From Actinomycetes bacterium (GTDB lineage: Bacteria; Actinomycetota; Coriobacteriia; Anaerosomatales; Anaerosomataceae), in contig JAJZRZ010000026.1 of the NCBI GenBank assembly GCA_021850085.1, positions 1-12,853 on the forward strand: 12,853 bases of DNA. Reading direction: 5' to 3'. The notes under the pieces were generated by a model. That model was not told the DNA's origin, did not search any database, and was given only the letters and a program-made list of their open reading frames with translations. A program made the position numbers and the translations under genes. Of the stretch, positions 5,412 through 11,786 are shown piece by piece (the stretch's first letter is position 1; the number at the start of each line of letters is the position of its first letter).

Positions 5412-6386
5412 TCACATGTCGTCCAGGGGGCTCCTGACCCACCTGCCGCCCTTGTTGAGCACGTGCGTGTACACCATCGTCGTACGCACGTCCTTGTGGC
5501 CGAGGAGCTCCTGGATCGTACGGATGTCGTAGCCGCTCTCCAGCAGCTGGGTTGCGAAGGAGTGCCGAAAGGTGTGGCATCCCACGTTCTTCTGCACGCC
5601 GGCACGCGCCACCGCCACCTTCACCGCGCGCTGCAGAACCGTCGGGTGCACGTGATGTCTGCCCTCCACGCCCGTCTTCGGGTTCCGCCACCGGCGCTCC
5701 TGCGGGAACACCCACTGCCAGCGCCAGTCGCCCGCCGCATACGGGTACTTGCGCTCGAGCGCGTCGGGCATCACCACGCGTCCCCACCCCGTAGCGAGGT
5801 CCCGTTCGTGCACCGCCTTCGCCTTCCGCAGATGCGCGCCGAGCGGCGCCTTCAGCGACGCGGGCAGCATGGTCACCCGGTCCTTCGCGCCCTTTCCGTT
5901 GCGCACCATGATCTCGTTAGCGCCGAAGTCGATGTCCTGCACCCGCAGCCGCAGGCACTCGGAGAGCCGCACCCCCGCGCCGTACATCAGCGACGCCATG
6001 AGCCAGTGCTCGTTGGAGAGCTCGGCAAGCACCGCGCGCACCTCGGCGCGGGTCATCACCACCGGCAACCGCTCCGGCGCCCGCGCGCGCACCAAGCCCG
6101 GCATCTCCCCCACATCGCGCCTGAGCACGTGCCTGTAAAGAAACAGGATGGCCGAGAGCGCCTGGGTCTGGGTCGACGCGCTCACGCCCCCCTGAACCGC
6201 GAGGTGCGTGAGGAACGCGTTGATCTCCTCCTCGCCCATCTCCGCCGGATGCCGCATTCCGTGGAACAGGATGAACCGACGCACCCACAGGCGGTACGCC
6301 TTCTCGGTCCGCGCGCTGTAGTGGCGGGCCCGCAGCTCGTGGCCGAGCCGGTCGAGCAGTCGCGGTTGTCCTCGTTCGGCCGTCAC
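5412..6386 (-). CDS. intI: Integron integrase IntI
   Basis: A 324-residue tyrosine recombinase that recombines folded single-stranded attC sites with attI. The N-terminal core-binding domain is residues ~8-95. The catalytic set is complete: Arg140 in GAGVRLSECL, Lys165 in GKGAKDR, His271 and Arg274 in HTFRHSFATQ, His297 in LLGHKDV and Tyr306 in MVYTHVLN. Residues ~206-229, from MPDALERKYPY to WRWQWVFPQ, are the extra segment that separates IntI from XerC/D. The GTG start has GAGGAGGG about 10 nt upstream, buried in a strong hairpin. It reads toward the cassettes, with attI at its 3' end, the reverse-integrase arrangement. It is intact, so the array may still be active. No clear LexA site was seen upstream. 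Confidence 0.97.
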   Translation of the reverse strand: MTAERGQPRLLDRLGHELRARHYSARTEKAYRLWVRRFILFHGMRHPAEMGEEEINAFLTHLAVQGGVSASTQTQALSAILFLYRHVLRRDVGEMPGLVRARAPERLPVVMTRAEVRAVLAELSNEHWLMASLMYGAGVRLSECLRLRVQDIDFGANEIMVRNGKGAKDRVTMLPASLKAPLGAHLRKAKAVHERDLATGWGRVVMPDALERKYPYAAGDWRWQWVFPQERRWRNPKTGVEGRHHVHPTVLQRAVKVAVARAGVQKNVGCHTFRHSFATQLLESGYDIRTIQELLGHKDVRTTMVYTHVLNKGGRWVRSPLDDM

Positions 6387-6389
6387 GAA

Positions 6390-6430
6390 AGCAGCGCCCT
6401 CCTCACTTGTCCAGTGTGGAGAGCGCTGCT
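6390..6430. promoter_or_regulatory. Strong hairpin covering the intI ribosome site
   Basis: AGCAGCGCCCTCC (6390-6402) pairs with GGAGAGCGCTGCT (6418-6430) with one mismatch. The stem continues through CACT (6404-6407) and AGTG (6413-6416) around a 5-base loop. On the minus strand the 3' arm contains the GAGGAGGG that serves as intI's Shine-Dalgarno and ends 3 nt before the GTG. It may block intI translation. It may also, or instead, terminate transcription from the flavodiiron gene, although only TTTC follows it. Confidence 0.7.
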
Positions 6431-6488
6431 TACCAAGATGTCAGCCGAGGCTTAACCGTCCCTGCCGAGCATGCCGTCTTTCGCGTGT

Positions 6489-7679
6489 CTACCGCGCTTT
6501 GACGGCCTCGGCGATCTGTCGACCCCACGCTTCGGCGGCGGCGAGATCCTCGTCGGTGGGCCGGAACTTCACGAGGAAGTCGTCCACCACGATCTCGATC
6601 CCGATGCGGTCCAACATCTCTCGCACCTGCCCCTCGGCGCCCTTGCTCCAGCCGTAGCTGCCGAAGATGCCGCCGATGCGACCCACCGGCTTCAGGCCGA
6701 GCAGGTACTGCAGATAGCCGGCGGTGCGGTAGAGCATGCCGTGGTGCAGTGTGGGCGAGCCGATGACCACGGCTTTAGACTCCAGCACGTCGGTGGAGAC
6801 GTGCGCCACGGGCGTCACCGCCAGATCGTGCATCTCCACATCCACGCCGCCCTCGCCGATGCCGGCCGCCACGCGATGCGCGAGCGCCTGGGTGGAGCCC
6901 CACATGGTGGAGTAGATGACGACGGCCTTGTCCTTTAGCGCCGAGGAGCTCCACTCGCGGTAGCACTCCCACGCCTTCGCGAACTCCGGCGCTCGCCAGA
7001 TCACGCCGTGCGACGGCGCTACCACATCACACGGCCAGCCCTTCTCCTCGAGCCTGTCGAGTGCTTTGCCCACGGCCGTGCTGACCGGCATGAGGATGTT
7101 CGCGTAGTAGATCTTGAGCTCGCTGATCGCATCTTCGATACCCAGCTCGTCGGCGAAGCGCTCCTCGCTCGCCACGTGCTGGCCGAAGGCGTCGTTCGGC
7201 ATGAGCACGCGCTCCTCGGCGCAGTAGGTGAACATCGAGTCGGGCCAGTGCACCATGGCCATCGGCAGGAAGGTGAGCGTGCGTCCGCCGAGGTCGATCA
7301 CGTCATCAGCCTTCACCGTGTCGACCGCAAGGCCGTTGTGGTATTCGGCCACGCTGCGCACGCCCGAGGGAGACGCCACGACCCGAGCCTGCGGCATCGC
7401 GGCCATCACTTCAGGCAGGCCGCCGTTGTGGTCGGGCTCAACGTGGTTGACCACGATGTGCGTGATCGAGTCGAGCGGGGTGACGTCGGCCACGCGCGAC
7501 AGCAGCTCGGGCACGAACGGCCCCTTCACCGTGTCGATGAGCGCGACACCCATCTCGCCCTTTACTACGTAGGCGTTGTAGGTGGTGCCGCGCGGCGTCT
7601 CGTAGCCGTGGAAATCGCGCAGGTCCCAATCGACGGCGCCCACCCACCAGATGTTCTCGCTCACTTGGATAGCGCGCAT
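6489..7679 (-). CDS. A-type flavodiiron protein (oxygen/NO reductase)
   Basis: A 396-residue cytoplasmic flavodiiron protein that reduces O2 to water, or NO to N2O, with electrons from rubredoxin, ferredoxin or F420H2. The N-terminal metallo-beta-lactamase-like domain (1 to ~245) carries diiron ligands His79, Glu81, Asp83 and His84 (NHVEPDH), His144 (MVHWPDS), Asp163 (PNDAFGQH) and His224 (PSHGVIW). The flavodoxin domain (~252-390) starts with YSTMWGSTQALA, the FMN phosphate loop, and has SPTLHHGML and GSYGWSKGAEG. No rubredoxin tail is present. The ATG at 7679 is chosen over an upstream start at 7715 because GGAGGAG lies 6 nt before it. A TACAAT-like -10 box occurs at 7714-7719 without a good -35. 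It is typical of anaerobes. intI follows 102 bp downstream. Confidence 0.95.
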   Translation of the reverse strand: MRAIQVSENIWWVGAVDWDLRDFHGYETPRGTTYNAYVVKGEMGVALIDTVKGPFVPELLSRVADVTPLDSITHIVVNHVEPDHNGGLPEVMAAMPQARVVASPSGVRSVAEYHNGLAVDTVKADDVIDLGGRTLTFLPMAMVHWPDSMFTYCAEERVLMPNDAFGQHVASEERFADELGIEDAISELKIYYANILMPVSTAVGKALDRLEEKGWPCDVVAPSHGVIWRAPEFAKAWECYREWSSSALKDKAVVIYSTMWGSTQALAHRVAAGIGEGGVDVEMHDLAVTPVAHVSTDVLESKAVVIGSPTLHHGMLYRTAGYLQYLLGLKPVGRIGGIFGSYGWSKGAEGQVREMLDRIGIEIVVDDFLVKFRPTDEDLAAAEAWGRQIAEAVKAR

Positions 7680-7778
7680 GAAGGCTCCTCCTCGAGTCTC
7701 GCCATATCGCTCCATTGTAGATACCCGAGGAGCGCTCGTGTCGCGGCGCCTGCGATGAGAGCCGACACCCCGCCAGTA

Positions 7779-8786
7779 TCAGCGATCCCGCTCCACGAAG
7801 AAGTCCGCCATCGACAGCAGCAGGTCGCGCGCCTTGCTCTTCGGCAGCGTGTGCTCGAGCTCGCGCTTGGCATCGAGCACGAGATCGCGCGCGTAGTTGC
7901 GGGCGAAGTCGATGCTGCCGGCCTCGCGCATGATGGTCACGGCCTCGTCGAGCAGCGCCGGGTCCTCGGCACGCGCCGCGAGGATCCCAAGCAGTCGCTC
8001 CCGCCTGTCCGAGTGCTGCAGCGCGTGCACTGCCGCAAGCGTGCGCTTGCCCTCGGTAAGGTCGCTGCGGAAGTCCTTCTTGGTGGCCTCGCGCGTTCCC
8101 ACCAGGTTCAGGACGTCGTCTTGGATCTGGAAGGCGAGCCCGGTGGCCATGCCGAAGCCGCGCAGGGCCTCCACGTGCGCATCGATTCCCCCGCCGACGA
8201 TCGCGCCCACGGCGAGCGGGACGGCGCCCGAGTAGAAGGCGGTCTTGTGGTTGGCCATCATCAGGTAGTCCTCGACCTTCAGGTCGAAGCGGTCGTCGCG
8301 CGCCCACCCGATATCGAGCGCCTGCCCCTCGATGGTGCGCCGGGTCATGTGCACGAGCTCCTTGAGCACCCGCAGCCGCACCTCGGCCTCTAGGTTCTCG
8401 TCGTCCACAACGGTGCCGGTCACGAGCGAAAGTGCAAGGTCGCCGGCGTTGATGGCGAGCGCGTCGCCCTCGCTCACGTGAAGGCATGGCGCGCCGCGGC
8501 GCGTGAGCGAGGAGTCCATGATGTCGTCATGAATGAGCGCGGCGGTATGGAAGTGCTCGATGGCCGCTGCCGAGGACCACGCGCGCTTTGGATCGCCGCC
8601 CACGGCTTCGGCAGCGAGCACGCAGATGAGCGGCCGGTGCCGCTTGCCCGCGTTGGCGGTGTACTCGCCGAGGAGTGTGTAAAGGTAGCGCGTCATGTCG
8701 GGGTGCGTGCCCCCGTTGAAGAAGTCGGCCAGATAGGCGTCGAACTTCTTCGCGTTGCGCTTGAGATAGAGTTCGAAGGCGGTCAC
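7779..8786 (-). CDS. Polyprenyl (geranylgeranyl-type) diphosphate synthase
   Basis: The protein is 335 residues from the GTG at 8786. It condenses isopentenyl diphosphate with an allylic diphosphate to make longer isoprenyl diphosphates for quinones, carotenoids or cell-wall carriers; chain length cannot be read here. The first Asp-rich motif is DDIMD (87-91), preceded by GKRHRP. GQALD (154-158) and the second motif FQIQDDVLN (223-227) follow, with Asn in place of the last Asp, a change I recall in some family members. EGKRT completes the diphosphate-binding site. The GTG at 8786 has GGAG 5 nt upstream. The longer frame to 8816 lacks a ribosome site and would begin at the predicted transcription start. 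The gene precedes the flavodiiron gene by 99 bp. Confidence 0.93.
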   Translation of the reverse strand: MTAFELYLKRNAKKFDAYLADFFNGGTHPDMTRYLYTLLGEYTANAGKRHRPLICVLAAEAVGGDPKRAWSSAAAIEHFHTAALIHDDIMDSSLTRRGAPCLHVSEGDALAINAGDLALSLVTGTVVDDENLEAEVRLRVLKELVHMTRRTIEGQALDIGWARDDRFDLKVEDYLMMANHKTAFYSGAVPLAVGAIVGGGIDAHVEALRGFGMATGLAFQIQDDVLNLVGTREATKKDFRSDLTEGKRTLAAVHALQHSDRRERLLGILAARAEDPALLDEAVTIMREAGSIDFARNYARDLVLDAKRELEHTLPKSKARDLLLSMADFFVERDR

Positions 8787-8819
8787 AGGCTCTCCGGACG
8801 CTCGGGCAAAGTCCACGCT

Positions 8820-8848
8820 AGTGTAGGGTCCACGACCAGCAGGGGCAA
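8820..8848 (-). promoter_or_regulatory. Promoter for polyprenyl synthase gene
   Basis: On the minus strand TTGCCC (8848-8843) and TACACT (8825-8820) are separated by exactly 17 bp. Each box matches 4 of 6 consensus bases. A start near 8813 leaves a leader of about 27 nt to the GTG at 8786. The 97 bp from 8787 to 8883 hold nothing else recognised. Confidence 0.5.
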
Positions 8849-8883
8849 CCGCTTCAGGCCCGCTTCAAGCCAAGAGTGTCCGG

Positions 8884-9231
8884 CTACGGCAGCAGCAGCC
8901 AGGCCCACAGCGTCCCGCCGCCATAGACGACCAGGAACGCCACGTGCTTCACCACGAGCGCGCGGCGCTTGGCGGCAAGTTCGGCCGGCGTGGACTCGGC
9001 GCGCCAGTATGCGAGCCTGATGCCTCCCGTGGCGGCCAGGACCACAAGCGCGACCACGAGCAGCCAGAACACCAGCGCCATCGCCTCAGCGATCGCATCG
9101 GCGGCCTCTGCCGGCAGACCTGTCAGCCGAGTGGCGAGCACCCAGATGACGAGCACGCAGGCAGCCCACGTACCCGTGGCCATGTCGTGGAGGAAGTTGT
9201 TCGTGATGCGCACGTACGGGTTGCTCAGCAT
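8884..9231 (-). CDS. Small three-helix membrane protein
   Basis: A 115-residue protein with three likely transmembrane helices at ~18-37 (ATGTWAACVLVIWVLATR), ~50-74 (AMALVFWLLVVALVVLAAT) and ~94-113. A positive stretch (RLAYWRAES to AAKRR) lies between helices 2 and 3. His15 and His96 lie at helix edges and could be haem or metal ligands, but this is speculation. No family is named with confidence. The start ATG at 9231 has GGAAGGG 5 nt upstream; the longer frame to 9282 would use a TTG inside fetB. It follows fetB by 25 bp and is probably cotranscribed. Confidence 0.8.
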   Translation of the reverse strand: MLSNPYVRITNNFLHDMATGTWAACVLVIWVLATRLTGLPAEAADAIAEAMALVFWLLVVALVVLAATGGIRLAYWRAESTPAELAAKRRALVVKHVAFLVVYGGGTLWAWLLLP

Positions 9232-9256
9232 CGCTGCCCTTCCGAGTGTCTGGCGG

Positions 9257-10066
9257 CTACTCTTCCCGGAGTCCTCGTTCAAGATACACTCCCTCGGCCG
9301 TGAAACGCCTGTGGTAGCTCAACATCACAGCGAGCACGCTGCCGAGGGCGGTGGCCGCCGATACCATCAGCATCACCACGATCTGGTAGCCGGCTGCCTC
9401 GAGCGGGTCGGCGCCGGCGAGGATCTGCCCGGTCATCATGCCGGGGATGAATACGATGCCCGCCGCAGCCATCGCGTTGATGGTGGGGATGAGCGCGGCT
9501 CCCATCGCCTTGCGCACGCTCGGCGCCGCCGCTTCCCACGGCGTCGCCCCGAGCGCCACGAGCGCGAGCAGCTCGTCTTCTCGCGCATCCATGTCGGCGA
9601 ACGTACGCTCGAGCGCGAGCGCGATGCCCGTCATTGAATTGCCGAGCACCATCCCCCCGATCGGGATGACGTACTGCGCGCGGTACCATGGCTCCACCTG
9701 GACCACCAGGCCGGTGACAGCGAACGTCACGATGAAGCCGGTGAGCGCCATCGACACGAACGAGCTGCCGAGCAGCCCCCTCGGCGCGTCCGGCGCACGC
9801 TTCACGATGATGACCGCCGCGCTCGACACCATGATAAGCAGCAGGCCGATGACGACCCACGGGCTGTCGATGCCGAAGATCCACCGCAGCACGAGCCCGA
9901 GGACGAAGAGCTGCACGTAGGTACGCACCGTGGCGAGCGCCAGGTCCTTCTCAACCCCAAGCGACAGACGGATCGAGACCGCGCCGACGAGCAAGATGAA
10001 GCCGGCAGCGAGCAGCAGCTGCCACCAGCCGATCGCGATGACGCCACCCGCGGCCTCAGCGCCCAC
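9257..10066 (-). CDS. fetB: FetB-type iron export ABC permease (UPF0014)
   Basis: A 269-residue polytopic membrane protein, close to the ~260 of E. coli FetB. It opens with WWQLLLAAGFILLVGAVSI. Long hydrophobic segments follow, and the family hallmark IPIGGMVLGNSMTGIAL then ALERTFADMDARE is present, with LGATPWEAAAP as the likely coupling region to the ATPase. PGMMTGQILAGADP is another conserved family stretch. GTG at 10066 is chosen because GGAGG sits 6 nt upstream. It overlaps the end of fetA by 11 bp, which implies translational coupling. The E. coli pair exports iron and protects from peroxide; the same role is inferred here from homology. Confidence 0.92.
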   Translation of the reverse strand: MGAEAAGGVIAIGWWQLLLAAGFILLVGAVSIRLSLGVEKDLALATVRTYVQLFVLGLVLRWIFGIDSPWVVIGLLLIMVSSAAVIIVKRAPDAPRGLLGSSFVSMALTGFIVTFAVTGLVVQVEPWYRAQYVIPIGGMVLGNSMTGIALALERTFADMDAREDELLALVALGATPWEAAAPSVRKAMGAALIPTINAMAAAGIVFIPGMMTGQILAGADPLEAAGYQIVVMLMVSAATALGSVLAVMLSYHRRFTAEGVYLERGLREE

Positions 10067-10736
10067 CGGCCACCTCCTCGAGCGCTCCACCCGCGAGGCG
10101 CAGCCGTCGAGCCACGATCGCATCCGGGCGGTGATGCCGCACGCGCACAACTCCGCCCCCGCTTTCGGCGAAGCGCGCCGTCTGCGCCGCCACCTGTGCG
10201 GCCGACTCCTCGTCGAGGTTCGCGTCGGGCTCGTCTAGCAGCAGCACCTCCGGCCGAGTGAGTACCACGCGCACGAGCGCCACGCGCGCGGCCTGGCCCA
10301 CCGAGAGCCGGGCGGCGTCTCGGTGAAGCGCGACCTCACCGAGCCCGACCGCGTCGAGCGCGTCGCGTAACTCGGCGTCACCCGGAACGTCCGCGCGGTG
10401 CCGCACCTTGAGCTGCCAGGGAACGCGCAGGTTCTCCCGCACGGTGCCGCAGAAGAGGACCGCCCTCTGTGGCAGCAGCGCCACGCGCGTGCGCCAGATG
10501 CGCGCGCCGAGCGATCCGACCTCCACGCCGTCGAGCGCGAGCGAGCCCTCCACGCCTGGAAGCATGAGCGCGAGCGCGCGCAGCAGCGTGGTCTTACCCG
10601 CGCCGGAGGGTCCCGAGATGTCGACCACCTCGCCGCGGTCCACCGTGATGTCCATGCCGTCTAGCACGGCCACCGGGCCGGCGTCCCCCGCCCGCCGCAC
10701 GCGAAGGCCGCGACCCGTGAGCAGAGCGCCGCTCAC
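10056..10736 (-). CDS. fetA: FetA-type iron export ABC ATPase
   Basis: The 226-residue ATPase subunit almost equals E. coli FetA in length. It has Walker A GPSGAGKTT (42-50), Q-loop LLPQRAVLF with Gln90, signature LSVGQ (144-148), Walker B VLLLDE (164-169) and an H-loop histidine at 201 or 202. The signature is LSVGQ rather than LSGGQ/E, a mild deviation. GTG at 10736 overlaps the nitroreductase TGA in a GTGA arrangement, with GGGA 7 nt upstream. An ATG at 10757 is possible but has no ribosome site. It should power FetB at the inner face of the membrane. Confidence 0.92.
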   Translation of the reverse strand: MSGALLTGRGLRVRRAGDAGPVAVLDGMDITVDRGEVVDISGPSGAGKTTLLRALALMLPGVEGSLALDGVEVGSLGARIWRTRVALLPQRAVLFCGTVRENLRVPWQLKVRHRADVPGDAELRDALDAVGLGEVALHRDAARLSVGQAARVALVRVVLTRPEVLLLDEPDANLDEESAAQVAAQTARFAESGGGVVRVRHHRPDAIVARRLRLAGGALEEVAGGR

Positions 10737-11242
10737 CAGCGGTCCCGGTGCACCCATTCGGCGTGGTAGCGCTGCGCCGGCGGTTTGCTCTCGGCGGGAT
10801 GCCCCACCGCGAGGACCGAGAACGGCTCCACTGCCTCGGGCAGGCCGAGCACCAGCTTCAGCGGGTCGACGCGTTCCATCTTGGGCCAGAAACCGAGCCA
10901 GACAGCGCCTAGGCCGAGTGCGTGGATCGCCACGAGCGCGTTTTCCGTCGCGGCACCGCAGTCCTGCTGCCACATCACCTCGTGCTTGAGATCGATCGTG
11001 TTCGCACACACGGTGATGGCGAGCGGCGCCTCACGCAGCATCGTGCCGTACGGCGTGCATGCGGCCATCGCGTCGAGCGTCGCGAGATCGGTCGTGACCA
11101 CGAACCGCCATGGCTGCTGGTTGCCGGCCGAGGGGGCGGACATGGCCGCGCGCAGGATGGTCTCGAGATCCGCCTCGGACACCGGTTCAGCCGTGTACTT
11201 CCGGATGCTGCGCCGGGAAAGGATCGCCTCTATGGCATCCAA
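10733..11242 (-). CDS. FMN-dependent nitroreductase family protein
   Basis: A 169-residue protein of the short nitroreductase class. It opens with IEAILSRRSIRKYTAEPV, in which Arg10, Ser12 and Arg14 are FMN phosphate ligands. SAPSAGNQQPWRFVV is the second FMN-binding stretch, and GLGAVWLGFWP is the family's conserved C-terminal glycine-rich turn. It reduces an unknown substrate with NAD(P)H or another donor, probably as a dimer. TTG at 11242 is chosen because AGGAGG lies 4 nt upstream; the longer frame to 11290 would run into the preceding gene. Its TGA overlaps the fetA start, so it belongs to the same operon. Confidence 0.93.
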   Translation of the reverse strand: MDAIEAILSRRSIRKYTAEPVSEADLETILRAAMSAPSAGNQQPWRFVVTTDLATLDAMAACTPYGTMLREAPLAITVCANTIDLKHEVMWQQDCGAATENALVAIHALGLGAVWLGFWPKMERVDPLKLVLGLPEAVEPFSVLAVGHPAESKPPAQRYHAEWVHRDRW

Positions 11243-11273
11243 CGTTCCTCCTCGAGACCGCGCGCCTGTGGCG

Positions 11274-11501
11274 CTACATCGCGGGTGCATTCCCCGGGCC
11301 GAGGAACTGCACGATCTGTTCGTCTTTGAGCGACATCAGCCACCCGGCAAGCTCTGAACCGTTTCCCTCAAGAAGCCGAAAGTACTTCACCGCGCACTGC
11401 GGCTCGCCGGTAAGGCCGAGACGCGCCCAGAAGGCGCACGCATCGCCATCACACCCCACCCCCAGGTCCCTCACGCGACGCCTGAGCTCGCACTCCTCCA
11501 C
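11274..11501 (-). CDS. Small four-cysteine protein next to selC
   Basis: A 75-residue protein from GTG at 11501, with GGGGGTGA just upstream. Cysteines fall at 4, 17, 22 and 36 (ECELRRR, GVGCDGDACAFWARLG, EPQCAVKYF). That pattern could bind zinc or an iron-sulfur cluster; this is inference from spacing only. The C-terminal half (SLKDEQIVQFLGPG) is helical. No family is recognised. It precedes the nitroreductase by 31 bp and probably leads the five-gene unit. The longer open frame to 11693 crosses selC and is not used. A TATGAT box at 11563-11568 could be its -10, with no clear -35. Confidence 0.72.
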   Translation of the reverse strand: MEECELRRRVRDLGVGCDGDACAFWARLGLTGEPQCAVKYFRLLEGNGSELAGWLMSLKDEQIVQFLGPGNAPAM

Positions 11502-11523
11502 GTGATCACCCCCGTGCACGCTT

Positions 11524-11536
11524 GGTGGCTGCCACC
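11524..11536. promoter_or_regulatory. Perfect 13-bp palindrome, possible operator
   Basis: GGTGGCTGCCACC is symmetric about its central base. It lies between the TATGAT box (11563-11568) and the GTG at 11501, so it would be in the leader or downstream promoter region of the five-gene unit. A regulator site or a short RNA hairpin are both possible. Confidence 0.35.
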
Positions 11537-11576
11537 GGACCGAACCTGCCCGGCTCATCTCCATCATAACGCGAAC

Positions 11577-11599
11577 GACCGGCCCCGTCGGGACCGGTC
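11577..11599 (-). terminator. Hairpin downstream of selC
   Basis: On the minus strand GACCGGTCCC pairs with GGGGCCGGTC around a 3-base loop, a 10-bp stem with one G-T pair. It lies 15 nt past the CCA end of selC. The following bases (GTTCGCGTT) are only moderately T-rich, so termination may be partial or factor-assisted. Confidence 0.6.
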
Positions 11600-11614
11600 G
11601 CACATCGAAGAAGC

Positions 11615-11711
11615 TGGCGGAGGCGCGTGCGAATCGAACACACCCGGGACGCTCTTCACGCCCCACTACGGTTTTGAAGACCGCGGAAGCCACCAGGCCC
11701 CATCCGCCTCC
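11615..11711 (-). tRNA. selC: tRNA-Sec (anticodon UCA)
   Basis: A 97-nt RNA with encoded CCA (11617-11615) and discriminator G. The anticodon loop CTTCAAA gives anticodon TCA (11675-11677), which reads UGA. Features special to tRNA-Sec are an 8-position acceptor stem, a 6-bp D stem (GGGGCC with GGCTTC) around the 4-base loop TGGT, and a long variable arm (GGGGCG with CGTCCC). The T loop TTCGATT closes a 5-bp GTGTG/CGCAC stem. The eighth acceptor pair appears as G-G, a mismatch where other tRNA-Sec have a pair. It lies directly downstream of selB, whose product delivers it to the ribosome. Confidence 0.96.
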
Positions 11712-11719
11712 GAGGCGGT

Positions 11720-11748
11720 ATTCTCCCGACGCTGGATGCGGGTGTCAA
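11720..11748 (-). promoter_or_regulatory. Strong selC promoter
   Basis: On the minus strand a perfect -35 TTGACA (11748-11743) is followed after 17 bp by GAGAAT (11725-11720). The -10 box ends 8 nt before the first base of the tRNA, so transcription should start within a few bases of the mature 5' end. Confidence 0.75.
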
Positions 11749-11750
11749 AC

Positions 11751-11778
11751 GGCGGGCGAGCGCAAACCTCGCGCCGCC
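11751..11778 (-). terminator. Hairpin downstream of selB
   Basis: GGCGGGCGAG (11751-11760) pairs with CTCGCGCCGCC (11768-11778) with one bulge or mismatch, just past the selB stop. On the minus strand it is followed by GTTT and then the selC -35 box. It could end selB transcription, although the T-run is short. Confidence 0.5.
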
Positions 11779-11786
11779 GCGTGCCT

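Larger units (their letters stand above)
1..6386 (-). mobile_element. Integron: intI, attI and cassette array (left end outside window)
   Basis: An integrase gene of the IntI class is followed at its 3' end by an attI junction and a row of gene cassettes, each ending in an attC site. Cassette limits, using the crossover G/TT in the GTTRRRY core, are 4565-5257, 2525-4564 (with an inserted IS), 1619-2524, 1256-1618, 156-1255, and a partial one at 1-155. Each cassette's first core and its own outer attC core are exact complements (GTTAGAG/CTCTAAC, GTTAGAC/GTCTAAC, GTTAGCC/GGCTAAC, GTTAGAT/ATCTAAC, GTTAGGC/GCCTAAC), as expected if each was inserted as a circle. The integrase and cassettes share the minus strand, unlike the divergent layout of class 1 integrons. 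The homogeneous attC lengths resemble chromosomal rather than mobile integrons. Identification is firm; mobility and activity are not shown. Confidence 0.93.

Noticed and set aside
5463..6455. Plus-strand open frame of 330 codons opposite intI
   Set aside because: intI has all catalytic residues and its own ribosome site; the opposite frame is Arg/His/Pro-rich without any motif.
6387..6470. LexA/SOS box upstream of intI
   Set aside because: No convincing palindromic SOS box of either the proteobacterial or Gram-positive type was found.
7008..8393. Long plus-strand open frame of 461 codons
   Set aside because: It runs antisense to the flavodiiron and polyprenyl synthase genes, crosses both, has no recognisable domain and has the His/Arg/Val-rich make-up typical of a shadow frame in GC-rich DNA.
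6489..11501. In-frame UGA selenoproteins among the backbone genes
   Set aside because: selB and selC made this worth checking, but all genes here end or start cleanly with normal lengths and no family protein appears cut at a TGA.
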